DNA of 64,000 nucleotides from contig ONBX01000003.1 in the NCBI GenBank assembly GCA_900316205.1, positions 16,009-80,008 of the forward strand, read 5' to 3'. How positions within the stretch are numbered: position 1 is the first letter of the stretch; the number at the start of each line of letters is the position of its first letter. A model generated the notes under the pieces. That model was not told the DNA's origin, made no database searches, and saw only the letters and a list, made by a program, of their open reading frames with translations. This DNA is from an uncultured Eubacteriales bacterium. Its GTDB lineage: Bacteria; Bacillota; Clostridia; Oscillospirales; Oscillospiraceae. Of the stretch, positions 1 through 11,370 are shown in pieces. The position numbers were made by a program, and so were the translations under genes.

Positions 1-422
1 AGGCGATAGTCGCAGCCCAGGGGCTCGTAGCCGAAGCGGGCGAAGTATTTGTTGAGCTTGCGCCGGGTCTCTGTGTCCTCGGGGTCGAAGACGGAGATCT
101 CCGCCAGGATCCCCTGGGTGTCGGCATAGCGCTTGTTCAGCATGCGCATGGCCTGGATGCCCACGCCCTTGCTCCGGTACCAGGGCAGCACGCCGAAGTA
201 TTTGAGTAGCACGTAGCCATAGACATTGCGGCAGAGGACCAGGGCATAGGCCAGCTCCAGCTTGCTGTCCTCGTCATAGACGATGAGCAGCTCCGCATCC
301 CCCCTGGAGATGGCGGTGTGCAGCCCAAGCTTTGGCAGCAGCTCCTTCTCGTCAAAATCCACCTCGAACATGTTGTACCAGCGTTCCAGGTCCCGGTGAC
401 CGCCTTTTCGGATATTCAGCAT
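1..422 (-). CDS. GNAT-like N-acetyltransferase, C-terminus cut by window edge
   Basis: The reading frame starts at an ATG preceded by GGAGG about 7 nt upstream and runs off the left edge, so about 140 residues are seen and the stop is missing. The protein begins MLNIRKGGHRDLERWYNMF. It contains an acidic stretch followed by a beta strand and the segment FGVLPWYRSKGVGIQAMRML, which resembles GNAT motif A (V-x-P-x-x-R-x-x-G-x-G). That motif binds the acetyl-CoA pyrophosphate. The substrate cannot be told. The gene points away from the ABC exporter's 3' end, with a palindromic repeat between them. The family call is fairly safe; the function is unknown. Confidence 0.7.
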   Translation of the reverse strand, partial: MLNIRKGGHRDLERWYNMFEVDFDEKELLPKLGLHTAISRGDAELLIVYDEDSKLELAYALVLCRNVYGYVLLKYFGVLPWYRSKGVGIQAMRMLNKRYADTQGILAEISVFDPEDTETRRKLNKYFARFGYEPLGCDYR

Positions 423-447
423 CTGTTATCCCTCCAGATTCATAGTA

Positions 448-600
448 ATCGATGATCCATTCGCCATCGGCGCCTCCCGGAGAATCTGCGCTCTGATCTC
501 GTCACTTTTTCTTGCAATACACAAAGTATTCCTGCAAAAAAGTGCCTTCATCAGAACACAGATTCTCTCAGGATTCGCTCTTGCCGAATGAATCACCGAT
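448..600. repeat. Long palindromic element, copy 1 (constant core, covarying arms)
   Basis: About 150 nt able to fold into one long hairpin. The inner stem is AATAC-acaaa-GTATT at about 516-530. A core at 499-546 is nearly identical to cores at 45261-45306 and, inverted, 51197-51244. The outer arms pair with each other (GAGAATCTG at 479-487 with CAGATTCTC at 559-567; CATTCG near 459 with CGAATG near 585) but differ from the arms of the other copies. The right arm overlaps the last ten or so codons of the ABC exporter. Confidence 0.8.
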
Positions 601-2325
601 TTCCTGGGCTCTGCACAGCGCGGCGTAGGCGCCGTTTCTGGCCATCAGCTCCTGATGGCTGCCCATTTCGATGATATGTTCTCCCTCCACCACGGCGATA
701 CAGTCGGCATGCCGTACGGTGGAGAGCCGGTGCGCGATGATGATGGTGGTGCGGCCCACGCTCAGCTCGTCCAGGGACTTCTGGATCCGCTGCTCGGTAA
801 CGGTGTCCAGGGCGGAGGTGGCCTCGTCCAGGATCAGCACCTTGGGATTTTTGAGAAAGACCCGGGCGATGGAGAGGCGCTGCTTCTGCCCGCCGGAGAG
901 CATCACGCCCCGCTCGCCGATGTAGCTGTCGTAGCCCTCGGGCATGGCCATGATCTCCTCGTGGATCTCGGCCCGTTTGGCGGCCTCCTCGATCTCGGCA
1001 TCGGTGGCGTCGGGCCGGCCGTAGCGGATATTCTCCCGCACGGTGCCGGCGAACATGAACACATCCTGCTGCAAAATGCCGATGTTCCGGCGCAGGGAGC
1101 GCTGGGTGACCGCGCGCACGTCCTTGCCGTCCACGGTGATGCTGCCCTCGCACACGTCGTAAAAACGGGGGATCAGCTGGCAGAGGGTGGTTTTGCCGCC
1201 GCCGGAGGGGCCGACCACCGCAAAGCACTCTCCCGGGGCGATGTGCAGGTCCACATGGCTCAGCACCGGGACGCCGTTATCATAGTGGAAGCTCACGTCG
1301 TTCACGTCGATCCGGCCCTGGATGGGACCCAGCTCCCCGGCGTCCGGGGCGTCCTGAATTTCCGGCTCCGTGCGCATGATCTCCAGGAAGCGGGAAAAGC
1401 CCGCCGTGCCCTGCATGTACTGCTCGGCGAACATCACGAGCTTCCGCAGGGGAGAGACGAAGGTGGAGACGTAGAGGGTGAAGGTCACCAGATCCACATA
1501 GTCCATCCGCCCTGCCATGATGAGAAGGCCGCCCACGGTGATGACCAGCACCTGCAGCACCCCGGTGGTAAACTCCATCCCGCTCATGTAAAGGCCCATG
1601 GAGCGGTAGTATTCCACCTTGGCGCCCTTGAAGACGGCGTTGGCGGAGTCGAACTTCTCCACCTCCATGTCCTCGTTGGCAAAGGCCTTGGCGGTGCGCA
1701 CGCCGGAGATGCTCGACTCAATGGCGGCGGTGATCTCGGCGGTTTTGCGCTTGACCTCCACATTGGCCGTGCGCATGCGAAAGCGCTGGCTCAGGGTGAA
1801 CCACAGGGTGAGGGGCAGCACGATGGCCAGCACCAGGGCCAACTGCCAGCGCAGGGTGAACATGATGATGAGGGAGCCCAGAATGGTGAGGGAGCAGATG
1901 ATCACATTCTCCGGCCCATGGTGGGCCAGTTCCGTCACCTCGAACAGATCGCTCACCACCCGGCTCAGCAGCACGCCGGTGCGGTTTTTGTCAAAGAAGG
2001 AGCAGGAGAGATCCTGCATGTGGGTGAAAAGGTCCCGGCGCATGTCCGCCTCGGTGAGCACGCCCATCTTGTGGCCCAGCACCGTAATGATGTAATAGAG
2101 CACCGCCTTGAGTACATAGGCCCCGATCATGACGCCCATCACCACAAAGAAAGTGGTAAAGAGCTTTTCCGGGAGATAGCGGTACATGGACTGGCGCGAC
2201 ACATAGGGGAACACCAGGTCGATGACGGCAACGGCCAGGGCGCAGACCATGTCGATGGCAAAGAGCTTTTTGTGGTGGCCGATGTATTGGATGAAGAGCT
2301 TCAAGGGCCTGTCCTGGTAGTTCAT
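568..2325 (-). CDS. ABC transporter, fused permease and ATP-binding protein (MsbA/LmrA-type exporter)
   Basis: 585 residues, the usual length of a half-size ABC exporter. The N-terminal 300 or so residues form an ABC type-1 transmembrane domain with six hydrophobic segments. The nucleotide-binding domain has Walker A GPSGGGKTT (about 376-384), the Q-loop, the signature LSGGQKQR, Walker B VLILDEATSALD and the H-loop AHR. Such proteins act as homodimers or heterodimers in the membrane and export lipids, peptides or drugs; the substrate here is unknown. The start ATG overlaps the rnhA stop by 4 nt, suggesting translational coupling. The last ten or so codons (DSFGKSES at the end) lie inside a palindromic repeat, so the C-terminal tail is probably element-derived. 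Confidence 0.9.
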   Translation of the reverse strand: MNYQDRPLKLFIQYIGHHKKLFAIDMVCALAVAVIDLVFPYVSRQSMYRYLPEKLFTTFFVVMGVMIGAYVLKAVLYYIITVLGHKMGVLTEADMRRDLFTHMQDLSCSFFDKNRTGVLLSRVVSDLFEVTELAHHGPENVIICSLTILGSLIIMFTLRWQLALVLAIVLPLTLWFTLSQRFRMRTANVEVKRKTAEITAAIESSISGVRTAKAFANEDMEVEKFDSANAVFKGAKVEYYRSMGLYMSGMEFTTGVLQVLVITVGGLLIMAGRMDYVDLVTFTLYVSTFVSPLRKLVMFAEQYMQGTAGFSRFLEIMRTEPEIQDAPDAGELGPIQGRIDVNDVSFHYDNGVPVLSHVDLHIAPGECFAVVGPSGGGKTTLCQLIPRFYDVCEGSITVDGKDVRAVTQRSLRRNIGILQQDVFMFAGTVRENIRYGRPDATDAEIEEAAKRAEIHEEIMAMPEGYDSYIGERGVMLSGGQKQRLSIARVFLKNPKVLILDEATSALDTVTEQRIQKSLDELSVGRTTIIIAHRLSTVRHADCIAVVEGEHIIEMGSHQELMARNGAYAALCRAQEIGDSFGKSES

Positions 2326-2759
2326 GCATATTTCTCCCGTTCCGCCACGGCGAGGGCGTCGCAGCGGTTGTTGAATTCATTGTCTGCGTGGCCCTTGACC
2401 CAGTGATAGTGCATCTCGTGCTGCCGCGTCAGATCCAGCAGCATGGTCCAGAGGTCCGGGTTCAGGGCGGGCTTTTTGTCGCTTTTGATCCAGCCCTTTT
2501 TCCGCCAGCCCCAGGCCCAGCCCTTTTCCAGGGCGTCGATCACGTATTTGGAGTCCGACCAGAGCTCCACCACGCAGCTCTCCCGGAGGGCCAGCAGGCC
2601 CTGGATCACGGCGGTGAGCTCCATGCGGTTGTTGGTGGTCATCTCCTCTCCGCCGGAGAGCTCCTTTTCCACCCCGTTGTAGCGCAGGATCGCGCCCCAG
2701 CCCCCGGGCCCGGGATTTCCGCTGCAGGCCCCATCGGTGTATAGTTCGACTGTTTTCAT
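2322..2759 (-). CDS. rnhA: Ribonuclease HI
   Basis: 145 residues from the internal ATG, the normal length of RNase HI, which cleaves RNA in RNA-DNA hybrids. It has LYTDGACSGNPGPGG (first catalytic Asp), the ELTAVIQGL helix with the catalytic Glu, WSDSKYVIDAL (third acidic residue) and VKGHADNEFNNRCDALA with the His loop and last Asp. AAGGAAGG lies 6 nt upstream of this ATG and comes from the edge of an upstream repeat. No in-frame stop exists upstream until well past the DUF559-like ORF, so an extended fusion is also possible. The stop overlaps the ABC exporter start. Confidence 0.95.
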   Translation of the reverse strand: MKTVELYTDGACSGNPGPGGWGAILRYNGVEKELSGGEEMTTNNRMELTAVIQGLLALRESCVVELWSDSKYVIDALEKGWAWGWRKKGWIKSDKKPALNPDLWTMLLDLTRQHEMHYHWVKGHADNEFNNRCDALAVAEREKYA

Positions 2760-3287
2760 ATTATCCTTCCTTATAAGCTCCCCTGCGCAAGGGGTCTTGG
2801 GTCTGGCGCGAAGCGCCTGAGGGGTCGTCCCGTTTGCCCCGTTCCTTACAAGCTCCCCTGCGCAAGGGGTCTTGGGTCTGTCAACCGCCGTCTCACGCAA
2901 GGCGGATGACTGAGGGGTCGTCCCGCCCCCCTCTGTCCTCTGCTTCACGATCCAATCAATATAAGTACATACACCCTCAAAGTTATCCCTAAGCTGATTG
3001 TTGGCGATCCGAAGGACTTCCAGGTCATACCCTTCCAGGTACTGCGTTCTGCAAGCGTCTTTTTCCTGTCCTTCCTCTTCGTAGTGCTGTGAACCGTCCA
3101 GTTCAATGATAAGTTTTGCTTTCGCGCAATAAAAATCTGCGATATATCTCCCCAGCACCTTTTGCCGGTAAAAGCGGACAGGGTAAAGACGAAGAAACTG
3201 ATACCAGAGCTTTCCCTCTTCCTTGGTCATCTCTTTTCGCAGGTTTCTGGCCAAGGGAACAAGCTCCCGATTCCCTTTTCGATCCAT
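2322..3287 (-). CDS. DUF559-like endonuclease-fold ORF running in frame into rnhA
   Basis: From ATG 3287 the frame encodes about 120 residues typical of DUF559 (MDRKGNRELV..., LWYQFLRLYP, RFYRQKVLGRYIADFYC, LIIELDGSQH, LRIANNQL). This is a Vsr/PD-(D/E)XK-like fold often seen as a small stand-alone protein. The acidic residues of DFYC and ELDGSQH fit the predicted active site. No stop follows. The frame reads through two half-copies of the abundant GC-rich repeat, giving TPQSSALRETAVDRPKTPC-type sequence, and enters RNase HI. It would be a 321-residue fusion if no internal start were used. The ATG is preceded only by a weak AGAGAAAG-type Shine-Dalgarno site. Nuclease activity is an inference. 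Confidence 0.65.
   Translation of the reverse strand: MDRKGNRELVPLARNLRKEMTKEEGKLWYQFLRLYPVRFYRQKVLGRYIADFYCAKAKLIIELDGSQHYEEEGQEKDACRTQYLEGYDLEVLRIANNQLRDNFEGVCTYIDWIVKQRTEGGGTTPQSSALRETAVDRPKTPCAGELVRNGANGTTPQALRARPKTPCAGELIRKDNMKTVELYTDGACSGNPGPGGWGAILRYNGVEKELSGGEEMTTNNRMELTAVIQGLLALRESCVVELWSDSKYVIDALEKGWAWGWRKKGWIKSDKKPALNPDLWTMLLDLTRQHEMHYHWVKGHADNEFNNRCDALAVAEREKYA
2766..2935 (-). repeat. Two half-copies of the abundant two-hairpin repeat (family A)
   Basis: Each has an AGCTCCCCT-GCGC-AAGGGG type hairpin, then a variable hairpin (GGCGC-gaa-GCGCC in one; CCGCC...GGCGG in the other), then TGAGGGGTCGT. The distal edge, read on the minus strand as AGCTTATAAGGAAGGA, supplies the rnhA Shine-Dalgarno site. 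Both copies are translated in the DUF559-RNase HI frame. Confidence 0.8.
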
Positions 3288-3298
3288 CTTTCTCTTCC

Positions 3299-3665
3299 CT
3301 ATATGCTCCCCGTGTAAGGGGTCTTGGGTCAGTTCTAGTGCGCACACTGGGACGGAGGGGTTGTTAAGCTTTCTCAAAACGCTCAATCTCGTTTCGGCAG
3401 ACAACCCCTCCGTCACGGCGCTTGCGGGGGACACGCCGTGCCACCTCCCCTTGCTCAGGGGAGGTTTTTTCCCTGTTCCGTTCCTTGCCAGCTCCCCTGC
3501 GTAAGGGGTCTTGGGTCTGCCAGCCGCCGTCTCACGGAAGGCGGCTGACTGAGGGGTCGTCACGTTGTCTCATTTCACGCTATCAGGACTGAATGCACAA
3601 CCCCTCCGACATCCGGCTCGCGGGGGATCGCCGGATGCCACCTCCCCTTGCTCAGGGGAGGTATT
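3299..3665. repeat. Two full-length two-arm family A repeats (about 3299-3472 and 3482-3665)
   Basis: Each has a left arm (CTCCCC...GGGG hairpin, variable hairpin, GAGGGGTTGT), a central spacer of about 40 nt, and a right arm (ACAACCCCTCCG, variable hairpin, CACCTCCCCTTGCTCAGGGG). Variable stems seen here are CAGTG/CACTG, CGGCG/CGCCG, CCGCC/GGCGG and ATCCGGC/GCCGGAT. They fill the gap between the DUF559-like ORF and the next small gene. A third repeat type, AATTCCGAACTCCGAAC, follows at about 3680-3712 and overlaps the 3' end of the next gene. Confidence 0.8.
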
Positions 3666-3708
3666 TTCCATGTCCCGCAATTCCGAACTCCGAACTCCGA
3701 ATTTCCCC

Positions 3709-4080
3709 TCAGATCCCCCGCTCGTAGCGGTCCTTCAGCACCCGGTATTCCGCCCGGTCGATGAGGCCGATCTTCAGCCAGTCCTCCAGCTGGGCGATGC
3801 GCCGGACCTTGTCCCGCTGAAAATGGTCCTCCCCCGTCTGCTCACAGACGATGCAGGCCGCCTCCGGGGCGGAGAAGTCCCGGTGGGCGACGCTGGACAC
3901 GGGCCGCTTCATGGAGGGAGCGGGACGGTGCAGCTCCACCGTGGGGGTCCGCCGCTGGGCGGTGGTCTGGACCCTTGCCGCGGGCTTTCCGGTCTGTTTG
4001 CTCCCATTCCCGCCTTTCACCTTCTTGATGATGGCAGGCAGGACCCAGAACAGCAGGATCAAAACGATAAGTCCTCGCAT
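3709..4080 (-). CDS. Small membrane-anchored protein with SHOCT-like C-terminus
   Basis: 123 residues. One N-terminal transmembrane segment (LIVLILLFWVLPAII) is followed by a basic, Thr/Pro-rich linker. The C-terminus QLEDWLKIGLIDRAEYRVLKDRY has the spacing of a SHOCT helix pair (L..L...GlI...EY...K...). AAAGGAG lies 6 nt before the ATG. The preceding gene on the same strand ends 30 nt upstream and carries a similar C-terminus, so the two form a pair downstream of gyrA. Function unknown; it is probably exposed on the cytoplasmic side. Confidence 0.65.
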   Translation of the reverse strand: MRGLIVLILLFWVLPAIIKKVKGGNGSKQTGKPAARVQTTAQRRTPTVELHRPAPSMKRPVSSVAHRDFSAPEAACIVCEQTGEDHFQRDKVRRIAQLEDWLKIGLIDRAEYRVLKDRYERGI

Positions 4081-4110
4081 AGTATCTCCTTTCCGGCTCC
4101 CAGGAGCCCT

Positions 4111-4701
4111 TCAGTGCTTTTCCTTTATTATTCGTTCTCGCATGGCCTGGGCTTCCTTTTTGTCGATCAGGCCGTTTTGATAATAGCTCTCGATCTGTTC
4201 CAGGCGCTTCCTTGCGTCCGGCGCACCTTTTTCAGCAACAGTCTGTTCCCACTCCTGACGGCGGCGGGATTTCAGGTTGCCATAAATGAGATAGCCGAAA
4301 CACCCCAGTGCTGTCAGTGCCCAGGCTAAAAACACAAGCAGAGTCTCCAGATTTTCCGATCCGTCGGAAAAAATCTTCCACGCCGCAAACCCAAGCAGCA
4401 GCAGGAGGGGAAGAAGCTGCAGCAGAAAGCGAAGCGACCATTTTCTTTTTCCCTGAATCCAATCCCCATTCAATACTATGTCGATCGGATTTTCCAGGCG
4501 GCCCCATTTTTTTCCTTTTGGGGCTATTTTCCCCACGATCCAGAACAGGGGCAGAGCCAAAAGAATATAGAGGCCCCCGGCCATAAGACAAGCCAGAACC
4601 GCATTTCTGTTTCCGAGGACGAGCTCAATTCCCAGAATCGATCCAAGCAGGATGAGAGGAACCAAAAAGGGGAGAGCGCGTTTCCCGTTTCCGTTTTTCA
4701 C
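4111..4701 (-). CDS. Multi-pass membrane protein with SHOCT-like C-terminus
   Basis: 196 residues from a GTG start with GGGGGAG 6 nt upstream. It has about four hydrophobic segments: LPFLVPLILLGSILGIELVL, ILLALPLFWIVGKI, FLLQLLPLLLLLGFAAW and LLVFLAWALTALGCFGYLIY. A basic segment follows, then RLEQIESYYQNGLIDKKEAQ, a SHOCT-type ending like that of the next gene. It begins 25 nt after gyrA stops and is likely in the gyrBA transcript. No enzymatic motif is seen, and the function is unknown. Confidence 0.65.
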   Translation of the reverse strand: MKNGNGKRALPFLVPLILLGSILGIELVLGNRNAVLACLMAGGLYILLALPLFWIVGKIAPKGKKWGRLENPIDIVLNGDWIQGKRKWSLRFLLQLLPLLLLLGFAAWKIFSDGSENLETLLVFLAWALTALGCFGYLIYGNLKSRRRQEWEQTVAEKGAPDARKRLEQIESYYQNGLIDKKEAQAMRERIIKEKH

Positions 4702-4726
4702 GCCGTTCTCCCCCTTTCCGGTTTTC

Positions 4727-7234
<2,508 letters not shown>

Positions 7235-7249
7235 CTTCCAATATTTCCT

Positions 7250-7470
7250 TCCTTATAAGCTCCCCTGCGCAAGGGGAGCTGGCGCGAAGCGCCTGAGGGG
7301 TCGTTCCGCTTGCCCCTTTCCTTGTAAGCTCCCCTGCGTAAGGGGAGCTGTCAGCGAAGCTGACTGAGGGGTCGTCCAGCTTGCCCAAAATCGCTCCGTC
7401 AGGGCTGAATGTACAACCCCTCCTCCCCAGTGTGAGCACTGGGGCACCTCCCCTTGCACAGGGGAGGTCA
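7250..7470. repeat. Half and full family A repeats between gyrB and gyrA
   Basis: A half-copy (7250-7315, variable stem GGCGC/GCGCC) borders the gyrA leader. A full copy (7320-7470) has left variable stem GTCAGC-gaa-GCTGAC and right stem CCCCAGT/ACTGGGG. The inner TGAGGGGTCGT and ACAACCCCTC motifs are complementary. Together they occupy nearly the whole gyrB-gyrA gap. Confidence 0.8.
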
Positions 7471-7477
7471 AGCGGAA

Positions 7478-9409
7478 TCAGATATCCAAATTCACCACAT
7501 ACTTGGCGTTCTGCTCGATCCAGTCCCGGCGTGGCTCCACCTCTTCGCCCATGAGCACGGTGAAGACCTGGTCGGCCAGGATGGCGTCGTTCAGGGTGAT
7601 GCGGCGCAGGGAGCGCTTCTCCGGGTCCATGGTGGTCTCCCACAGCTCGTGGGGGTCCATCTCGCCCAGACCTTTGAAGCGGGAGATGTCGATCTTCACG
7701 TTGGCGTTATCGCCCCGCATCTCGCTGCTGATCTGGTCCCGCTGCTCGTCGGAATAGGCCACCCGCTGCTGCTTGCCCTTTGTCAGCTTATAGAGGGGCG
7801 GCACCGCGGAATAGACATAGCCGTTTTCGATGAGCGGACGCATGTAGCGGAAGAAGAAGGTGAGCAGCAGGGTCCGGATATGGCTGCCGTCCACATCAGC
7901 ATCGGCCATGATGATGATCTTGTGGTAGCGGAGCTTTTCCATATTGAACTCGTCCCCGATGCCGGCGCCAAGGGCCACGATCAGGGGATAGAGCTTGTCG
8001 TTGCCGTAGATCTTGTCAGCCCTTGCCTTCTCCACGTTCAGCATCTTGCCCCACATGGCCAGGATTGCCTGGAAGCGGCTGTCCCGTCCCTGGATGGCGG
8101 AGCCGGCGGCGGAGTCGCCCTCTACGATGTAGATCTCGCAGAGGGAGGGGTCCCGCTCGTTGCAGTCCTGCAGCTTATCGGGCATCTGGCCGCTCTCCAG
8201 CCCGGTTTTGCGGCGGACAGACTCTCTGGCCTTCCGCGCGGCCTCCCGGGCCCGGTTCGCCATCATGGCCTTCTCCAGAATGGCCTTTGCCACCTGGGGG
8301 TGCTCCTCAAAGTAGACGGAGAGCTGCTCGTTCATGATGCTGTCCACCAGGGTGCGGATATAGGCATTGCCCAGCTTCTGCTTGGTCTGGCCTTCGAACT
8401 GGGCCTCGGGCAGCTTCACGGAGATCACCGCGGAGATGCCCTCCCGCACGTCCTCGCCGGAGACCTTGTCGTCTCCCTTGATGATGTTGTTCTTCTGGCC
8501 GTAGGCGTTGATGACGCGGGTCAGGGCCGTCTTGAAGCCGGTCTCGTGCATGCCGCCCTCGGGGGTGTGGATGTCGTTGGCAAAGGAGACCAGAGTCTCG
8601 TTGTAGCCGTCGTTATACTGCAGGGCGATCTCGGCGATGGCGTCTCCCTTGGCCCCGGAGAGGTAGATGACCTCCTCGTGGATGGGGTTCTTGTGTTTGT
8701 TCAGGTAGCGGACGAACTCCCGGATGCCGCCCTCGTAGCACATGGTCTCGCTCTGCTCCCGGCCGGGGCGCTTGTCCTCCAGGGTGATGGTAAGGCCGCC
8801 GTTCAGGAAGGCCTGCTCCCGCATGCGGGTGTGCAGGATCTCATAATCGTATACCGTGTCGTCGAACATCTCCGGATCCGGCTTGAAGCGGACCTCGGTG
8901 CCGGTGCGGTCGGTCTCGCCCACCACGGTGATGGGCTGGGTGATGTCGCCCCGGGAGAACTTCATCTCATGGATCTTGCCGTCCTTGTGGACCCGGACCT
9001 CCAGCCACTCGGAGAGGGCGTTGACCACGCTGGCGCCCACGCCGTGAAGGCCGCCGGAGACCTTGTAGCCTCCTCCGCCGAACTTGCCGCCGGCGTGCAG
9101 CACCGTGAAGACCACCTCCAGGGCGCTCTTGCCGGTCTGCTCCTGGGTGTCCACGGGGATGCCGCGTCCGTTGTCGCTGACGCGGATGATGTCCCCCTCC
9201 TCGATGCTGACCTCGATATGGGTACAGAAGCCCGCCAGGGCCTCGTCGATGGAGTTGTCCACGATCTCATAGACCAGGTGGTGCAGGCCAGAAGAAGAGG
9301 TGGAGCCGATGTACATGCCCGGCCGCTTGCGCACCGCTTCCAGTCCCTCCAGTACCTGGATCTGTGAGGCGTCATATTCCTGGGTTACTTTTTCCGTAAT
9401 GTCTGCCAT
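7478..9409 (-). CDS. gyrB: DNA gyrase subunit B
   Basis: 643 residues, the length of Gram-positive GyrB without the proteobacterial insertion. The GHKL ATPase motifs are [21 protein letters not shown] and [15 protein letters not shown]. The transducer domain follows, then the TOPRIM motifs [11 protein letters not shown] and [21 protein letters not shown], and a C-terminus ending [15 protein letters not shown]. It hydrolyses ATP to drive supercoiling by GyrA. It lies 39 nt downstream of remB in the conserved recF-remB-gyrB order. Confidence 0.97.
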   Translation of the reverse strand: MADITEKVTQEYDASQIQVLEGLEAVRKRPGMYIGSTSSSGLHHLVYEIVDNSIDEALAGFCTHIEVSIEEGDIIRVSDNGRGIPVDTQEQTGKSALEVVFTVLHAGGKFGGGGYKVSGGLHGVGASVVNALSEWLEVRVHKDGKIHEMKFSRGDITQPITVVGETDRTGTEVRFKPDPEMFDDTVYDYEILHTRMREQAFLNGGLTITLEDKRPGREQSETMCYEGGIREFVRYLNKHKNPIHEEVIYLSGAKGDAIAEIALQYNDGYNETLVSFANDIHTPEGGMHETGFKTALTRVINAYGQKNNIIKGDDKVSGEDVREGISAVISVKLPEAQFEGQTKQKLGNAYIRTLVDSIMNEQLSVYFEEHPQVAKAILEKAMMANRAREAARKARESVRRKTGLESGQMPDKLQDCNERDPSLCEIYIVEGDSAAGSAIQGRDSRFQAILAMWGKMLNVEKARADKIYGNDKLYPLIVALGAGIGDEFNMEKLRYHKIIIMADADVDGSHIRTLLLTFFFRYMRPLIENGYVYSAVPPLYKLTKGKQQRVAYSDEQRDQISSEMRGDNANVKIDISRFKGLGEMDPHELWETTMDPEKRSLRRITLNDAILADQVFTVLMGEEVEPRRDWIEQNAKYVVNLDI

Positions 9410-9448
9410 AGTTCCTCCGAAAAGCCGGAATCTCCGGCTGCTTATTTC

Positions 9449-9718
9449 TTATTCAACGACCTGGGTCCGCTCCTCCGCCCGTTTCAGGAGGGTGGCGCTG
9501 GCCATCTGGCTCAGATAGACCCGGGTTTCGCCCTGTTGCTGGCATAAGACGAAGGATTTGGGCAGATCCTCCGCCGCGTTGATGACTTTCCCGGACTTGT
9601 CCGCCAGGGAAAGGAATTTTCGTGTGAGATGACTCTGGGAGGTGATATCCAGGTCAAAAATGCCCAGGATCTCATCGTCCCGCACCAGAGTCCCCTTGCC
9701 GAGATGGATAAATTTCAC
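9449..9718 (-). CDS. remB: RemB-like regulator (DUF370 family)
   Basis: 89 residues starting with GTG ([20 protein letters not shown]) and ending ERTQVVE. DUF370 proteins of this type (YaaB/RemB in Bacillus) sit between recF and gyrB and are linked to control of extracellular matrix genes. The GTG start overlaps the recF stop as GTGA, a sign of translational coupling, so the start is well supported. The Bacillus role is established; its role in this organism is inferred from family and position. Confidence 0.88.
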   Translation of the reverse strand: MKFIHLGKGTLVRDDEILGIFDLDITSQSHLTRKFLSLADKSGKVINAAEDLPKSFVLCQQQGETRVYLSQMASATLLKRAEERTQVVE

Positions 9719-10815
9719 CGGATCTTCCCCTTTTCCACCAGCAGCACCTTGCCGCCGGTGCGTTTGGAGATTTCCGCGTCCTCGCAGCAGGTGATGAGGG
9801 TCTGGCCTCCGCCGATGCGGTTCAGGACGAATTCCTGCCGCTTCTGGTCCAGCTCCGAGAGCACATCGTCCAGCAGCAGAATGGGCATGTCCCCGGTCTC
9901 CGCCTGCAGAATCTCCCGCTCGGCCAGCTTCATGGAGAGGGCGGCGGTGCGAGTCTGGCCCTGGGAGGCAAAGCTCCGGGCGGAACGGCCGTTGATCTGA
10001 ATATCCAGATCGTCCTTGTGGGCGCCGGTGAGGCATTGGGCGCTGTCCAGCTCCGCCTGGCGGTGGCGCTCCTGGTGATCGCAGATATCGTAATAGATCT
10101 CCCTTGCCGAGGCAAAGGGGTCTTTCACGCTGCTCACCGTCTGGTAGGCGATGGAAAGCTCCTCCCCCTTGCCGGAAAACTCCCGGTGGATGGGGGGCGC
10201 CGTCTGATTGAGCCGGGCGGTATAGGCCGCCCGGTAGCGGATGAGCTGGGCAGAGGCCCGGGCCATCCCGTCGGAAAACTCGTCCAGCGTCTCCAAAAGG
10301 CTGGGCTTTTCCCGCCAGTCCTTTAAAATGCGGGTCTTGTGCTCGTAGAGCTTGTTGAACTCCGTCAGGATCTCCGCATAGCGGGGCCGGATCTGGGAGA
10401 TGGCGTTATCCAGCAGGCGCCGCCGCACCGCCGCGCCCTCCTTGATAAGGTTCAGATCGTCCGGGCAGAAAAGCACCACGTTCACCGTGTCCGAAAGCTC
10501 GGAGGCGGTCTTTTTCACGCCGTTTACGGTGATGCGCTTGCTCTGCCCTGTCCGCATCCGGATATCCACGGTCTGGTCCCGGTCATGGCTGAACACCTCG
10601 CCCAGGATCTTGCCCTCGCTGTAGCCGAAGCCGATGAGTTCCCGATCAAAGCGGGTGCGGAAGCTCCGTCCGCAGGAGAGCATATACACCGCTTCCAGCA
10701 GATTGGTCTTGCCCTGGGCGTTGGGGCCGCAGATCACGTTGGTGCCAGGGTCAAATTCCGCCGTCTCCCACTCGTAGTTGCGAAAGCCGTTCAGGGCGAT
10801 GCGCCGGACCCTCAT
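9715..10815 (-). CDS. recF: DNA replication and repair protein RecF
   Basis: 366 residues, the normal length. An SMC-like ABC ATPase that loads RecA on gapped DNA. Walker [15 protein letters not shown] is at about 31-44, the signature is near [18 protein letters not shown], and Walker [12 protein letters not shown] is followed by the C-terminal lobe. The ATG overlaps the S4 gene stop by 4 nt, and the stop overlaps remB's GTG. It is therefore part of a tightly coupled dnaN-S4-recF-remB-gyrB run. Confidence 0.96.
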   Translation of the reverse strand: MRVRRIALNGFRNYEWETAEFDPGTNVICGPNAQGKTNLLEAVYMLSCGRSFRTRFDRELIGFGYSEGKILGEVFSHDRDQTVDIRMRTGQSKRITVNGVKKTASELSDTVNVVLFCPDDLNLIKEGAAVRRRLLDNAISQIRPRYAEILTEFNKLYEHKTRILKDWREKPSLLETLDEFSDGMARASAQLIRYRAAYTARLNQTAPPIHREFSGKGEELSIAYQTVSSVKDPFASAREIYYDICDHQERHRQAELDSAQCLTGAHKDDLDIQINGRSARSFASQGQTRTAALSMKLAEREILQAETGDMPILLLDDVLSELDQKRQEFVLNRIGGGQTLITCCEDAEISKRTGGKVLLVEKGKIR

Positions 10816-11024
10816 TCTGCTGTCACCTGCAGGGAGAAGCGGTCAAAGTCCACGGTGTCGCCGGGGCGGATCTTCTTGCCCCGCATGGTGCACACTTCGC
10901 CGTTTACCTTGACCATCCCCTCGGCGATGGCGATCTTCGCCTCGCCCCCGGTGCCCACCAGCGCCGCATATTTTAATAGTGCGTCAAGTTTAATAAATTC
11001 GGTATTGATCGCAATGGTTTCCAT
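10812..11024 (-). CDS. S4-domain RNA-binding protein (YaaA/RlbA-like)
   Basis: 70 residues. Its core [33 protein letters not shown] is the S4 RNA-binding fold, followed by [14 protein letters not shown]. This small protein is found between dnaN and recF in most Firmicutes, and the Bacillus homologue is implicated in ribosome assembly. AGGAAGG lies 9 nt before the ATG and comes from the edge of the adjacent family A repeat. The stop overlaps the recF start. Confidence 0.9.
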   Translation of the reverse strand: METIAINTEFIKLDALLKYAALVGTGGEAKIAIAEGMVKVNGEVCTMRGKKIRPGDTVDFDRFSLQVTAE

Positions 11025-11035
11025 ATCAATAATCC

Positions 11036-11362
11036 TTCCTTATAGGCTCCCCTGCGCAAGGGGTCTTGGGTCTGGCGCGAAGCGCCTGAGGGGTCGTCCC
11101 GTTTGCCCCGTTCCTTATAGGCTCCCCTGCGCAAGGGGAGCTGTCAGCCGCCGTCTCACGCAAGGCGGATGACTGAGGGCTTGTAATGTCGTCCCTATTC
11201 CTTATAAGCTCCCCTGAGCAAGGGGAACTGTCCCAGTGCGCACACTGGGACTGAGGGGTTGTTAAGCTTTCTCAAAACACCCTGGCTGGGCAGACAACCC
11301 CTCCGTCATCCGGCTCGCGGGGGATCGCCGGATGCCACCTCCCCTTGCTCAGGGGAGGTTTT
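11036..11362. repeat. Three family A repeats between dnaN and the S4 gene
   Basis: Half-copies at about 11036-11105 (stem GGCGC/GCGCC) and 11112-11185 (stem CCGCC/GGCGG) are followed by a full copy at 11200-11362 (left stem CAGTG/CACTG, right stem CATCCGGC/GCCGGATG). They fill the 346-nt gap. No gene is seen. The first copy's edge gives the S4 gene its Shine-Dalgarno site. Confidence 0.8.
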
Positions 11363-11370
11363 TCACTCAT

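Noticed and set aside
655-2406. Long plus-strand open frame antisense to the ABC exporter
   Set aside because: Shadow of a GC-rich gene on the other strand; composition is His/Gly/Val-rich, with no domain and no ribosome site. The same applies to frames opposite gyrA, gyrB, dnaN, dnaA, asnS and M32.
9719-10036. Upstream extension of the remB frame inside recF
   Set aside because: The extension is out of frame over conserved RecF sequence; the GTG overlapping the recF stop gives the exact family N-terminus.
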